DNA of 64,000 nt, taken from Corynebacterium ciconiae DSM 44920 (lineage in GTDB: Bacteria > Actinomycetota > Actinomycetes > Mycobacteriales > Mycobacteriaceae). Positions 42,896-52,494 of the stretch are shown here, piece by piece. The notes below the pieces were generated by a model. The model was not told where the DNA came from, did not search any database, and saw nothing but the letters and a program-made list of their open reading frames with translations. Location: NCBI RefSeq assembly GCF_030440575.1, contig NZ_CP047189.1, positions 496,001 to 560,000 of the forward strand, written 5' to 3'. Numbering within the stretch: the stretch's first letter is position 1; each line of letters opens with the position of its first letter. A program made the position numbers and the translations under genes.

Positions 42896-44590
42896 ATGAC
42901 CGCTGTAGCGCCACGGGTCGACCAACCGGTCGCACCTGCTCGGCCTGCGCCTACAGGTCACGCTCGCAAGGGCAATCTGGCCTGGCGGATGCTAACCACC
43001 ACCGACCACAAGGTCCTGGGCATCATGTACATCATTGTGTCCTTCACCTACTTCTTTGTCGGTGGCTTGATGGCACTGCTGATCCGCGCAGAGCTCTTTG
43101 AACCCGGCCTCCAGATGCTGTCGAACGAGCAGTACAACCAGCTCTTCACCATGCACGGCACGGTGATGCTGCTGCTGTACGGCACGCCCGTCGTCTGGGG
43201 CTTCGCCAACTATGTCATGCCGCTGCAAATCGGCGCGCCGGACGTTGCCTTCCCGCGCCTCAATGCCTTCGGCTTCTGGATCACCACTGTTGGTGGTCTC
43301 GTTATGCTCGCCGGATTCCTCACCCCTGGTGGTGCCGCGGACTTCGGCTGGACCATGTACTCGCCGCTGAATGACGCCATCCACTCCCCGGGTATCGGCT
43401 CGGACTTCTGGATCGTGGGTGTCGGCGCTACTGGTGTCGGTACCATCGCCTCGGCTATCAACATGCTCACCACCATCCTGTGCCTCCGTGCACCGGGTAT
43501 GACCATGTTCCGTATGCCGATCTTCACCTGGAACATCTTCGTCACCTCCGTGCTGGCGCTGCTGATCTTCCCGCTGCTCACCGCAGCCGCTCTGGGTGTT
43601 CTGTATGACCGCAAGCTTGGCGGCCACATCTACGCTCCCGGTAACGGCGGCGCGCTGCTGTGGCAGCACCTCTTCTGGTTCTTCGGTCACCCTGAGGTTT
43701 ACGTGCTGGCGCTGCCGTTCTTCGGTATCGTCTCCGAGATCGTGCCGGTGTTCTCCCGCAAGCCGATGTTCGGCTACGTTGGCCTGGTCTTCGCTACCTT
43801 GTCCATCGGTGCGCTGTCCATGGCTGTGTGGGCACACCACATGTTCGTCACCGGCGCTATCCTGCTGCCCTTCTTCTCCTTCATGACATTCCTCATCTCG
43901 GTTCCGACCGGCGTGAAGTTCTTCAACTGGGTGGGCACCATGTGGCGCGGCCACATCTCGTGGGAAACCCCGATGATCTGGACCATGGGCTTCCTGGTCA
44001 CCTTCCTCTTCGGTGGTCTGACCGGCATCATGCTGGCCTCCCCGCCGCTGGACTTCCACATCTCTGAGTCCTACTTCCTCATCGCACACTTCCACTACAC
44101 CCTCTTCGGCACCATTGTGTTCGCATCCTGTGCTGGTGTGTACTTCTGGTTCCCGAAGATGACCGGTCGTATGCTGAGCGAGGGCTTGGGCAAGATCCAC
44201 TTCTGGCTCACCTTCATCGGCTTCCACGGCACCTTCATGGTGCAGCACTGGTTGGGCAACATGGGTATGCCCCGCCGCTACGCCGACTACCTCGAGTCCG
44301 ATGGCTGGACCACCCTGAACCAGATCTCCACTGTGTTCTCCTTCATCCTGGGCCTGTCCGTGATTCCGTTCATCTGGAACGTGTTCAAGTCCTGGCGCTA
44401 CGGAGAGGTCGTCACTGTGGACGACCCGTGGGGTTATGGCAACTCCTTGGAGTGGGCAACCTCCTGCCCGCCCCCCGGCCACAACTTCACCTCCTTGCCG
44501 CGCATCCGCTCCGAGCGCCCCGCGTTCGAGCTGCACTACCCGCACATGGTTGAGCGCATGCGCAAGGAAGCACACGTGGGCCGCCACTAA
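42896..44590 (+). CDS. ctaD: Cytochrome aa3 oxidase subunit I
   Basis: 564 residues with twelve membrane helices. Haem and copper ligands: [12 protein letters not shown] (low-spin haem His), [14 protein letters not shown] (His-Glu-Val-Tyr cross-linked pair of CuB), WAHHMF (two CuB His) and [10 protein letters not shown] (haem a3 and a). K- and D-channel residues appear in place. Receives electrons from the bcc complex in the supercomplex of Corynebacterium; no other subunit is adjacent, as in C. glutamicum. ATG 42896 follows CAGGAGG; the longer frame from 42854 is not needed. Confidence 0.97.
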   Translation: MTAVAPRVDQPVAPARPAPTGHARKGNLAWRMLTTTDHKVLGIMYIIVSFTYFFVGGLMALLIRAELFEPGLQMLSNEQYNQLFTMHGTVMLLLYGTPVVWGFANYVMPLQIGAPDVAFPRLNAFGFWITTVGGLVMLAGFLTPGGAADFGWTMYSPLNDAIHSPGIGSDFWIVGVGATGVGTIASAINMLTTILCLRAPGMTMFRMPIFTWNIFVTSVLALLIFPLLTAAALGVLYDRKLGGHIYAPGNGGALLWQHLFWFFGHPEVYVLALPFFGIVSEIVPVFSRKPMFGYVGLVFATLSIGALSMAVWAHHMFVTGAILLPFFSFMTFLISVPTGVKFFNWVGTMWRGHISWETPMIWTMGFLVTFLFGGLTGIMLASPPLDFHISESYFLIAHFHYTLFGTIVFASCAGVYFWFPKMTGRMLSEGLGKIHFWLTFIGFHGTFMVQHWLGNMGMPRRYADYLESDGWTTLNQISTVFSFILGLSVIPFIWNVFKSWRYGEVVTVDDPWGYGNSLEWATSCPPPGHNFTSLPRIRSERPAFELHYPHMVERMRKEAHVGRH

Positions 44591-44638
44591 GGCTCCACGC
44601 TCGAGGGATTAAACCTCCTAGAAACCTCCTCGACTAAG

Positions 44639-44689
44639 GGCGTTACCGTTCGGATCCACCACCTCGGTGGCCGGGCGGTAACGCCTTTT
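44639..44689 (+). terminator. Terminator after ctaD
   Basis: Perfect 10-base stem GGCGTTACCG/CGGTAACGCC followed by TTTT, with an inner CCACC/GGTGG stem. Confidence 0.85.
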
Positions 44690-44780
44690 GTGCATGCAGG
44701 CAGCGGCGGCTATCGCCCCCGTATGGGCCTAAATGGCCGTCATAGGTGGGTGAACTTCAAGAAAACAACGTTTAAGCGGG

Positions 44781-44801
44781 TAGTCTGTGACATTTGTCAG
44801 A
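44781..44801 (+). promoter_or_regulatory. Promoter and GlxR-like palindrome upstream of serB
   Basis: TAGTCT (44781-44786) is a plausible -10; overlapping it, TGTGACATTTGTCAGA matches TGTGA-N6-TCACA at 9 of 10 defined positions. Placed about 80 bases before the serB start, it would act as a repressor site if used. Confidence 0.4.
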
Positions 44802-44841
44802 GCTATTCGCCTGCTCCCGCCGAGCCCCGAGCGCGGTGGAA

Positions 44842-44853
44842 GCTTATCGACGC
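44842..44853 (-). repeat. Dispersed motif GCGTCGATAAGC, copy 6
   Basis: Exact minus-strand copy in the leader of serB, 18 bases before the chosen GTG start. Confidence 0.75.
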
Positions 44854-44871
44854 ATAAGGACAGCACGCACT

Positions 44872-46161
44872 GTGACCACCTCGCCGAACGCCAGCAACAC
44901 CAGTAGCGATATTTCCACCACCCTTCGCGAGGGTCTCACCCCAGCGGTGATGACAGTTACGGGCCCAGACCGCTCCGGAGTGACCGCCGCATTCTTCCGT
45001 GTCCTTGCAGCCCATCGAGTGCAGCTCCTCGACGTCGAACAGTCTCAATTCCGTGGACGCCTCGCGCTAGCTGCCCTTGTTGGCTTCAACGCGGACAACG
45101 AGGAGATGTTGCGCGTCGGCCTGACGGAAACCATGCGCGCATATGGCATGCAGATCACCGTCGAACTTAGCGAAGAGCTATCGCCCACGCGGCCCATGTC
45201 CACCCATGCCGTGGTGGTGCTCGGCTCTCCTGTGACCGCACAGCACATCTCGGCTATTGGTCAGACACTGGCGGACTATGGGGCCAATATCGACACCATT
45301 CGCGGGATTTCCGATTACCCTGTCACCGGGATTGAACTTTTGGTGACGGTGGCCAATCCGGAACCGGGCGGGGGAGTGAGCCTGCGTAAGGCACTCGCCC
45401 AGCTCACCGCGTCGCTGGGCATCGATATAGCGATCGAGCGTGCCGGATTACAGCGCCGCTCTAAGCGGCTGATCTGCTTCGACTGCGATTCCACACTCAT
45501 CACTGGTGAAGTGATCGAAATGCTGGCCGCCCACGCAGGTAAAGAAGCCGAGGTCAAGGAAGTGACCGATCGTGCGATGCGCGGCGAATTGGACTTTGAA
45601 GAATCCCTGCGCGAGCGCGTCGCCGTACTCGAGGGGCTCGATGCCTCAATTATCGATGACGTCGCCCGAGACATTCAGCTCACGCCTGGGGCACGTACCA
45701 CCATCCGCACGCTTAAGCGCATGGGTTACCGAGCCGCCGTTGTCTCCGGCGGATTCATTCAAGTACTCGAAGGCCTCGCCGCTGATCTAGAGCTGGACTA
45801 TGTCCGAGCGAACACCCTTGAGATCGTTGATGGAAAGCTCACCGGCAAGGTCGTGGGTGAGATTGTGGATCGCGCCGCCAAGGCCCGCTTCCTCACCGAG
45901 TTCGCCGCCGATGCGGGACTCCACATGCACCAAACCGTGGCGGTGGGCGATGGCGCCAATGACATCGACATGCTCTCTGCGGCGGGCTTGGGCATTGCCT
46001 TCAACGCCAAGCCGGCTCTCAAGGAGATCGCTGATACCAGCGTGAACCATCCCTACATGGACGAGATCCTGCACATCCTCGGTATCTCGCGGGAAGAGAT
46101 CGACTCCGAAGACCTCGCGGAGGGCACCTACCGGCGCGTCCCCCTCTCTGCGCAGAGCTAA
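44872..46161 (+). CDS. serB: Phosphoserine phosphatase
   Basis: 429 residues: two N-terminal ACT-type domains (GLTPAVMTVTGPDRSGVTAAF about 25-45; second about 105-185) and a C-terminal HAD phosphatase with nucleophile motif CFDCDSTLITGE, Ser/Thr motif SGGF and AVGDGANDIDML. Last step of serine synthesis. The frame is open to a TTG at 44794, but the GTG at 44872 is preferred: AAGGA lies 11 bases before it and family members begin near here; the added stretch would contain a dispersed-motif copy. Confidence 0.94.
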   Translation: MTTSPNASNTSSDISTTLREGLTPAVMTVTGPDRSGVTAAFFRVLAAHRVQLLDVEQSQFRGRLALAALVGFNADNEEMLRVGLTETMRAYGMQITVELSEELSPTRPMSTHAVVVLGSPVTAQHISAIGQTLADYGANIDTIRGISDYPVTGIELLVTVANPEPGGGVSLRKALAQLTASLGIDIAIERAGLQRRSKRLICFDCDSTLITGEVIEMLAAHAGKEAEVKEVTDRAMRGELDFEESLRERVAVLEGLDASIIDDVARDIQLTPGARTTIRTLKRMGYRAAVVSGGFIQVLEGLAADLELDYVRANTLEIVDGKLTGKVVGEIVDRAAKARFLTEFAADAGLHMHQTVAVGDGANDIDMLSAAGLGIAFNAKPALKEIADTSVNHPYMDEILHILGISREEIDSEDLAEGTYRRVPLSAQS

Positions 46162-46172
46162 ACTGCTCCACC

Positions 46173-46916
46173 ATGGTTGAGATTCCTGAGAGCTTCCGGA
46201 CCGCGCATGCGCGGCTTGCCGCAATCTCTGCACCCCGCCCGTCGGATGTTGAAGACCCAGCCGATCCTTCGAGCATCCAAGCGATGCCAATTGTGCTGCA
46301 TATGCCGAAAAGCGAACCGCCGGACCGGTTGAGTCTGTGCGCTGCATCAGCTCAGGCGGTAGTGGCATGTTGTCTCGATGAGCGGGCTGGCCGCGATAAC
46401 AGCTACGCCGCAGCGCTCGGGCGCTGGTACGGGGCACGGATCCGTAAGGTGTCTCGCCGGGCCCGCAATATCCACTGGCGGCGTGCTCAAGAGGTTCCGG
46501 GAGTCACGTGTTCGGTCAATGGAGCCCAGGCTCGGGCGTGTGTGCCTTCTGCGATAGCAGACACCGATCCGGTACTAGCGAAGCTTCAAATCGGCGGAAC
46601 TGACCTACCGCCGGTAGACATCCAGCCGCCCGTGCGGGATGTACCGATGATCGTGGTGGACCGTGATCTGGGAATGAGTGTGGGTAAACAAACCGCTCAG
46701 GTAGGTCACGCATCTATGCTATTAGCTGCAGCTATGCCGGTAGAAGACGCATGGTCGTGGGCGTGCATGGGCTTCGATCTGCAGGTGCGCGAGCTGCCCC
46801 GCGCGGAGTTCCAGCGGTGGGTGCAGGATCCTCACGTAGTCCACGTAGCGGATGCTGGGTTCACAGAGGTAGCGCCTGGGTCAATCACGGCGGCTGCTCG
46901 ATACTATTTCCCCTAA
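46173..46916 (+). CDS. Peptidyl-tRNA hydrolase II-like protein with N-terminal extension
   Basis: 247 residues. The last ~110 residues (from MIVVDRDLGMSVGKQTAQVG) match the PTH2 fold: Lys and Gln of GKQTAQVGHA and the Asp/Gly pattern near the end. The first ~130 residues have no recognised domain and contain a Cys pair (VVACCLDE). PTH2 in archaea and eukaryotes frees tRNA from peptidyl-tRNA; bacterial members are little studied. Starts 11 bases after serB, so probably same transcript; the same pair is found in C. glutamicum. Confidence 0.7.
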   Translation: MVEIPESFRTAHARLAAISAPRPSDVEDPADPSSIQAMPIVLHMPKSEPPDRLSLCAASAQAVVACCLDERAGRDNSYAAALGRWYGARIRKVSRRARNIHWRRAQEVPGVTCSVNGAQARACVPSAIADTDPVLAKLQIGGTDLPPVDIQPPVRDVPMIVVDRDLGMSVGKQTAQVGHASMLLAAAMPVEDAWSWACMGFDLQVRELPRAEFQRWVQDPHVVHVADAGFTEVAPGSITAAARYYFP

Positions 46917-46952
46917 GACGATATTAAATGCGATATACGCTACCGTTGTGGC

Positions 46953-48029
46953 ATGACATATCCTCAGAATCCTTATAGCGGACAGCCTGATCCGAACTAT
47001 AACGGCTATAACGGCTACGGCCAGCCCGAAGGAAAGCAACCTCTCGGGTCACCGGACCTGGGCAGTGCACTCACTGTTTCGTGGAAGGTGTTCTCCCAGA
47101 ACTGGATTCCTTTGGTGCTGGGCAATCTTATTTTCGCGATCATCAGCATTGTCATTCTTGTTACTCAGTTGGGGACGACGAGCTTCCTCGCCGACCCAGG
47201 AACAAACGAGAGCATGACTGGAGAGGAAGCGGTTTCCTTCTTCCTGTTCTTCCTCGTGGCGGCTGTGGTGTCGATGGTGTCGAGCTTCTTCGTCTACCGC
47301 ACGTCGAGCGACGCTCTGCGGGAAGGCAAGCTCTCCTTTGCGGACTTCTTCCGCATCGACCGCTTCCTCGGCTTTATTGGTGTCAGCCTTCTCGTGGGTG
47401 TGCTGACACTGATCGGTTTCGTATTGTTGATCATCCCAGGCCTCATCGCGGCGGTGCTTCTGTGCTTCGCGGTTCCCGCGTACTTGCGAGAGCCTGAATT
47501 GGGTGTCGTTGGTGCCTTGAAGCGCTCCAAGGATGTAGTGACTAAAAACCTTGGCGTGGTGGTACTGGCGCTGCTCATCATGCTTGTAATCAGCATGGTA
47601 GGGGGCGCGCTTCCTATCATCACTGTGTTCACCACCCCCTTCCTCGCTGTGTTCATGACAGTCCTGTACGAGCAGTCCCGTGGCCCAGCTGGTTTTCTTG
47701 GCGATCCTTCCGCACCTTATGCCGGTGTCGCATCGGCGGCTTCGCAGCAGGGCGGCTACCAGCAGGGTGGTTACCAGCAGGAGGGCGGCTACCAGCAGGG
47801 TGGTTACCCGCAGCAGGAGAATCCCCAAGCCGGTGATGGATCCCAGGGGTCTGAACCGTTTAGCTGGCAGGGCTATCCCCAGAATGAGTCCACCTCCCAG
47901 CCGGGTGCTCACGCCCGCCCCGAGCAACAGCACCCAGAGGGCACGTCTGAGTGGCCGAATCAGCCGCAGAATCGTCCATTCCGCTTCGAAGAGCCGTCCG
48001 AAGACGACGACCCTCGTTCGCAGAACTAG
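46953..48029 (+). CDS. Polytopic membrane protein with Gln/Gly/Tyr-rich tail
   Basis: 358 residues. A short Pro/Asn/Tyr-rich N-terminus is followed by about six hydrophobic segments (47-280) and then a low-complexity tail with repeated GGYQQ units (roughly residues 262-295), ending in an acidic Pro/Glu region. The membrane part resembles the DUF7544/glycerophosphodiester-phosphodiesterase-associated integral domain seen in actinobacteria. No enzyme motif is seen; the disordered tail could bind partners at the cell pole or wall. Function not assigned. Confidence 0.72.
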   Translation: MTYPQNPYSGQPDPNYNGYNGYGQPEGKQPLGSPDLGSALTVSWKVFSQNWIPLVLGNLIFAIISIVILVTQLGTTSFLADPGTNESMTGEEAVSFFLFFLVAAVVSMVSSFFVYRTSSDALREGKLSFADFFRIDRFLGFIGVSLLVGVLTLIGFVLLIIPGLIAAVLLCFAVPAYLREPELGVVGALKRSKDVVTKNLGVVVLALLIMLVISMVGGALPIITVFTTPFLAVFMTVLYEQSRGPAGFLGDPSAPYAGVASAASQQGGYQQGGYQQEGGYQQGGYPQQENPQAGDGSQGSEPFSWQGYPQNESTSQPGAHARPEQQHPEGTSEWPNQPQNRPFRFEEPSEDDDPRSQN

Positions 48030-48070
48030 GGCTGCACAAGATCACAGTGTGGGCTAAGCCTAGCGTGACC

Positions 48071-48076
48071 TACACT
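48071..48076 (+). promoter_or_regulatory. -10 hexamer of the YwiC-like gene, leaderless type
   Basis: TACACT with 7 bases to the GTG start, as at purD and purC. Confidence 0.45.
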
Positions 48077-48083
48077 GATCCTT

Positions 48084-48932
48084 GTGAGTAGAACCCCATC
48101 TCCTTCGCCGTCCCCTGCACAGGCCGCACGCCGGTCGCACGGCACCCGTTCCGCTCGCAACCGGGCATGGGTGCCGGATCAGCACGGAGCGTGGGTGATG
48201 GTTATTCTGCCGCTAGTGATCGGTGTCGTGCGTGCAGGGGGTAGTCCCTTACATATTCCGCTCGCCATTGCATGGCTGAGCGGATATTTTTGTTTCTTCG
48301 CTGCGGGACTTTTTTTGAAAGTTCGTCATGCGACCCGCGGCAATAGGCGGAGACAGTACGCCACGCCGATGTGCGTATATGGAGGAGTCAGCGTGCTGGC
48401 CTCAGGGGTGGTTGTTTTCGCCCAGCCGCAGGTACTCATCTTCTCTCTGCTGTTCGCCCCGCTGATAGCCATCGCTGTGTGGGAAGCGTGGAACAAGCGG
48501 GGCCGATCCTTAGCCTCTGGGCTGTCTACAGTGGTGGCCTCGAGTCTGTTGATCCCCGTGGCCTGCTTCATCACCGGCGCGCTGGATCGCAGCGTGTGGA
48601 TCACGACGCTGCTCATCGCCATGTATTTTGCCGGCACGGTTCCCCTGGTTAAGACACTGATCCGTGATCGTGGCAGTAGCCGGATGCTGGGTATCTCCAT
48701 TGGCATGCATAGCGTGGCTGCCCTGATCGTGCTGGGGCTCTATCTCGCGGGGGAGGCCTCGTGGCTTGCGTTAAGCGTATTCTGTGGCCTCGTTGCGCGA
48801 GCCACCATGATGCCGATGCTGAACAATCGGAGACTGGATGCAGGCCAGCGGCCGATCAGCGCCAAGAAGGTCGGGCTCTGGGAAAGCCTGTGGACGCTCC
48901 TTGTCACAGCGGCGGCGCTTCTACCGCTCTAA
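48084..48932 (+). CDS. YwiC-like membrane protein
   Basis: 282 residues, about eight membrane spans after a Ser/Arg-rich start. WVPDQHGAWVMVILPL at the beginning and the RRRQYATPMCVYG loop are hallmarks of the YwiC-like family; B. subtilis ywiC lies near nitrate-respiration genes, but no function has been shown. Start is GTG 48084. Its stop overlaps the stop of the convergent ligase gene by 4 bases. Confidence 0.85.
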   Translation: MSRTPSPSPSPAQAARRSHGTRSARNRAWVPDQHGAWVMVILPLVIGVVRAGGSPLHIPLAIAWLSGYFCFFAAGLFLKVRHATRGNRRRQYATPMCVYGGVSVLASGVVVFAQPQVLIFSLLFAPLIAIAVWEAWNKRGRSLASGLSTVVASSLLIPVACFITGALDRSVWITTLLIAMYFAGTVPLVKTLIRDRGSSRMLGISIGMHSVAALIVLGLYLAGEASWLALSVFCGLVARATMMPMLNNRRLDAGQRPISAKKVGLWESLWTLLVTAAALLPL

Positions 48933-50329
48933 GCGCGCAGCAAGCGTCGCAGGGTTTTGCCTGCTGCAGAACGCGGGATGGCGTCAACAAAGCGGACCTG
49001 CCGGATCCGTTCAAAGGGTGCGACGCGCTCGGCCACGAAGGCCATGAGCTCCTCCGGATCCACGCTAGATTCATCAGCTACCACACACGCCACCGGCATT
49101 TCTTCGCCGTGCGGCCCTATTCCTGGTACCACAGCGCAATCGGAGACTCCAGAAAAGTGCAGCACAACATCCTCCAGTTTCACTGGCGAGACCTGGAAGC
49201 CGTGGGATTTGATGATGTCTTTTAAACGGTCGACGATGAAGACTTCCTCGCGTTCATTGATATAGGCCATATCCCCAGTGCGTAACCAGCCATCTACGAG
49301 TGCGCCGTAGGAATCTGGGCCGGCACCGGCGTAGCCCTGCATCACCTGCGGCCCATATACCCACAATTCGCCCACCTCGCCGGGCGAGAGATCCTTGAGG
49401 CTTTGTGGGTCTACGATGCGCTGGCGGGTATCGCGCAGTGGAGGACCAATGGATGTCACGGGCGAGTCGGGCATACATAGGTGGGTCACCGGCGATGCCT
49501 CAGTGAGCCCATAGCCCTGACGGATCGGCACCCCCGTGCGCTCCATTGCGGCGGCGGCCACAGCTGCCGGCAGTGACGCCGCGCCGCTGATCATCTGGCT
49601 GCAGTGGGAAAAATCAATCGTGTCAACGAGGGAATGCTGGGCTAATAGCCGTGCAAGGGGAGGGGCGATGAAGGTGGTGGTGACGTGGAAGCGCTGGTGG
49701 TCGCGGAGAAAGTCCTCTGCCGAAAAGGGGGTGGCTATCACCCGTGCGCGGCAATAGAGCGGCACGGTAAGAAGTGCTGTGAGGCCATAGATATGGCTTA
49801 AGGGCAGAACTGATAGACAGGTATCCTCCGCAGCCACGTTGACACGTTCGGCGAACTGCACCACGTTGGCGCACAGGTTGCCGTGGGTGAGCACCACCGC
49901 CTTAGGTGTCCCCGTTGTACCGGAGGAGAAGGGCAGACACGCCCGATCCTGCGGAGACATAGTGGCAAAGCTGGGGGCGGGTGCGTGGGGGCGGGCGAGC
50001 ACGGCGGCGATATCCTCAGGGCTGCGCATCGCCAGCGTCGCTTGAGCATCACGCAGCTGGGCCTGCGCCTCCTCATCGCTGAGGTGCGTGCCCAGCGGGG
50101 TGGCTGTTGCACCGGCGGCAAGAACAGCGAAGAAGCAGCGGGCGAAGTCGATGCCATTAGGCAGCTGAATGCCCACCACGTCTCCAGTGCCCACCCCGCT
50201 GCTGTGGAGCGCGCCGGCGAGGTCCAGAATCTCCTCGCGCAGCTGCGGGTAGGTGATGCTGCGTTCTCTGTCTACCAGGGCGGTGTGGGAGGGCAGGGTG
50301 GCGTCGAAAAGCAATGCTGCGAGGTTCAT
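48929..50329 (-). CDS. AMP-forming acyl-CoA (or aryl-CoA) ligase
   Basis: 466 residues of the ANL superfamily. ATP-binding loop SSGTTGTPKAVVLTHGN, substrate/adenylate motif GYGLTEASPV, hinge WLRTGDMAYI and catalytic Lys in SAAGKTLRR. Joins a carboxylic acid to CoA through an acyl-AMP; fatty or aromatic substrate not decided. Starts at ATG 50329, overlapping the dinG stop by 4 bases (ATGA), so the two are co-translated. The variant repeat copy GCGTCGAAAAGC at 50301-50312 encodes part of its N-terminus. Confidence 0.88.
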   Translation of the reverse strand: MNLAALLFDATLPSHTALVDRERSITYPQLREEILDLAGALHSSGVGTGDVVGIQLPNGIDFARCFFAVLAAGATATPLGTHLSDEEAQAQLRDAQATLAMRSPEDIAAVLARPHAPAPSFATMSPQDRACLPFSSGTTGTPKAVVLTHGNLCANVVQFAERVNVAAEDTCLSVLPLSHIYGLTALLTVPLYCRARVIATPFSAEDFLRDHQRFHVTTTFIAPPLARLLAQHSLVDTIDFSHCSQMISGAASLPAAVAAAAMERTGVPIRQGYGLTEASPVTHLCMPDSPVTSIGPPLRDTRQRIVDPQSLKDLSPGEVGELWVYGPQVMQGYAGAGPDSYGALVDGWLRTGDMAYINEREEVFIVDRLKDIIKSHGFQVSPVKLEDVVLHFSGVSDCAVVPGIGPHGEEMPVACVVADESSVDPEELMAFVAERVAPFERIRQVRFVDAIPRSAAGKTLRRLLRA

Positions 50330-52338
50330 GAGCGCACCAGCCTCTGCAATGCCCCGCGCACCACGGCGGGATCGGCGGTTTCCCACATGGGCGGAATGGA
50401 TCGCCTGAGGAAGGTGCCATAGCGTTTGGTTACGAGCCGCTGATCCAGCACCGCCACCACGCCGCGGTCTGTGACAGAGCGCAGCAACCGGCCCGCACCC
50501 TGGGCGAGCAGCAGCGCGGCGTGCGTGGCCGCGACCTCCATAAAGCCATTGCGCTGCTCAGCATCGGCGGCCTCTTTGCGGGCTTGCAGGAGCGGATCAT
50601 CGGGGCGGGGGAAGGGCAGCCGGTCGATCATCACTAACGAGAGGGAACGGCCAGGCACATCTACGCCTTGCCACAGGGTAAGCGTGCCGAAAAGACAGGT
50701 GTTTTCGTGTCGTGCGAACTCGGAGACGAGCGCGCCGATGGAATCATCACCCTGAAGCAGGATATCGAAGGGAACGAGCGGGCGGAGCTTCTCGGCGGCT
50801 TCGCGGGCAGCGCGGCGGGAGGAGAACAGCCCCAGGGTGCGGCCACCGGCAGCCATGATGAGCTCGCGCATCTCCTCCAGTGCCTCCGGGGAGATGCCGT
50901 CGCGGCCCGGGGCGGGCAGATGGGTGGCGCAGTAGAGGATGCCCGAGGAACGCGTATCGAAGGGGGTGCCGGCATCGAGGCTGTCCCACGTTCCCTGCTT
51001 GAGTCCCCACGAGGCGGCCATCGCGTTGAAATTACCGCCGAGTGCCAGCGTGGCGGAGGTGAGCACCACGGTGGAGGTGGAAAAGAGCTTCTGGGCCAGC
51101 AGGGGAGCCACCGAGAGTGGGGCCACGTTCAGCGAATCGCGCCGAGAACTGCTGTTGAACCCAGCTGTTTCTGGGGAGGCGGTGTAGGGTCGATCGAGCC
51201 ACACCACGTCCTGCTGCTCGGCGGGGTTATCGGTATCGAAGACCGCCATGATTCGGTCGATGGCGGTGACGAGCTCGACGATGTGGTTATTCAGCGAGCG
51301 TCGCTCGGCCGCGGCCTCTTGATCTTCTCCCGGTTCGCCACTGTCGAGGGAAGAGAGCATGCTGGTGCACTGCTTGCGCACGCTCGTGAGCATTCCCGAC
51401 GCGTGCTCGCTGATGGTTAACCAGCGGCCCGGCTCTTCGCTCTCGAGGGTGAGGTCCCATTCTTCAGCCAGCTCGGCGAGCTTTGTTTCCTTGCCGTCCA
51501 CGCCCACCTTGCCGGCCCGGGTGGCGGTGAGCTTTAGGGCCGTAGAAGAGAGCGAGTTGGTGGATACAGCGGTGATGCGCCCGTCGAGCTCGTGGGCCTC
51601 GTCAATAATCACCGCATCGTGTTCGGGGAGAATATCCACATCAGAGAGCGCATCGATGGCCAATAGGGCGTGATTGGTTACCACCACGTCCACATCGTTG
51701 GCGTGCTGGCGGGCATGTTCTGCAAAGCACTCCTCGCCGAAGGGACAGGAGGTGGCCCCCATGCAATCCCTTGAGCTCACGCTCATGAGATTCCACACTC
51801 GGTCGCTGACCCCAGGGTCGAGATCATCGCGGTCGCCCGTGTCGGTCTCCTCGGCCCATTCGGCGATGCGGCGAACCTGTTTTCCTAAATCCGACAGTTC
51901 GGTGGGAGGTTGTTCTGCCTCGTCCATGGGCAGCGAAGGATCCTCGGCGTTGAGCTTGTGCAGGCACAGATAGTTGTTGCGGCCTTTGAGGATGGCGAAG
52001 GTGGGTTCGCGGTCGAGGTGCGGGCGCAGGCCTGCAACCAGTGCTGGGAGATCGCGGCCGACGAGCTGGCGTTGCAGTGCGATCGTGGCTGTGGACACCA
52101 CCACCGTGGTGTCGGTTTCGTGCGCATAGCGAAAAGCCGGCACGAGGTAAGCCAAGGATTTACCGGTACCCGTGCCAGCCTGTACAGCGAGGTGACGCTG
52201 CCGAAAGAGAGCGGAGCTAACGGCGTGCGCCATCTTCTCTTGTCCCTCGCGGCGCGCCCCGCCGAGGTGATCGACGGCCGCATGAAGCAGGCCGAGAACA
52301 TCGTCCGTAGGGGAGGCGGGGCTGTCGGAGGAACTCAT
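50326..52338 (-). CDS. dinG: DinG-type ATP-dependent DNA helicase
   Basis: About 670 residues of the XPD-like superfamily 2 helicases. Walker A GTGTGKSLAY (about 50), DEAH box IIDEAHELDG, and cysteines for a [4Fe-4S] cluster in YLCLHK, DCMGATSCPFGEECFAEHA between them; C-terminal motifs FGTLTLWQGVDVPG and QGAGRLLRS. Unwinds DNA 5'-3' during repair. Start uncertain: ATG 52338 used, ATG 52347 possible; no ribosome site near either. Neighbour pncB upstream as in mycobacteria (Rv1329c-Rv1330c). Confidence 0.92.
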   Translation of the reverse strand: MSSSDSPASPTDDVLGLLHAAVDHLGGARREGQEKMAHAVSSALFRQRHLAVQAGTGTGKSLAYLVPAFRYAHETDTTVVVSTATIALQRQLVGRDLPALVAGLRPHLDREPTFAILKGRNNYLCLHKLNAEDPSLPMDEAEQPPTELSDLGKQVRRIAEWAEETDTGDRDDLDPGVSDRVWNLMSVSSRDCMGATSCPFGEECFAEHARQHANDVDVVVTNHALLAIDALSDVDILPEHDAVIIDEAHELDGRITAVSTNSLSSTALKLTATRAGKVGVDGKETKLAELAEEWDLTLESEEPGRWLTISEHASGMLTSVRKQCTSMLSSLDSGEPGEDQEAAAERRSLNNHIVELVTAIDRIMAVFDTDNPAEQQDVVWLDRPYTASPETAGFNSSSRRDSLNVAPLSVAPLLAQKLFSTSTVVLTSATLALGGNFNAMAASWGLKQGTWDSLDAGTPFDTRSSGILYCATHLPAPGRDGISPEALEEMRELIMAAGGRTLGLFSSRRAAREAAEKLRPLVPFDILLQGDDSIGALVSEFARHENTCLFGTLTLWQGVDVPGRSLSLVMIDRLPFPRPDDPLLQARKEAADAEQRNGFMEVAATHAALLLAQGAGRLLRSVTDRGVVAVLDQRLVTKRYGTFLRRSIPPMWETADPAVVRGALQRLVRS

Positions 52339-52494
52339 AACGCACATACTAATGAGGCGTCGGCCCCGTGGGGCTGTCAGCACCCGTCAGCCCCACCGGG
52401 TCCGTGGGCTTTGGGCTGGCTGCGGCTTGCCAGCTGGTCTGTGAGCCGAGTGTAGATGCCGCCGGCCGGCCCATGGCCGGTCTGTTTCTGGTGG

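Noticed and set aside
42992..44587. 531-codon open frame opposite ctaD
   Set aside because: It is the mirror of a strongly conserved gene; its composition (His, Gly, Glu-rich) is typical of antisense frames in GC-rich DNA. The same applies to the long antisense frames over purD, purB, the siderophore-binding gene, ddh and gntP-gntK.
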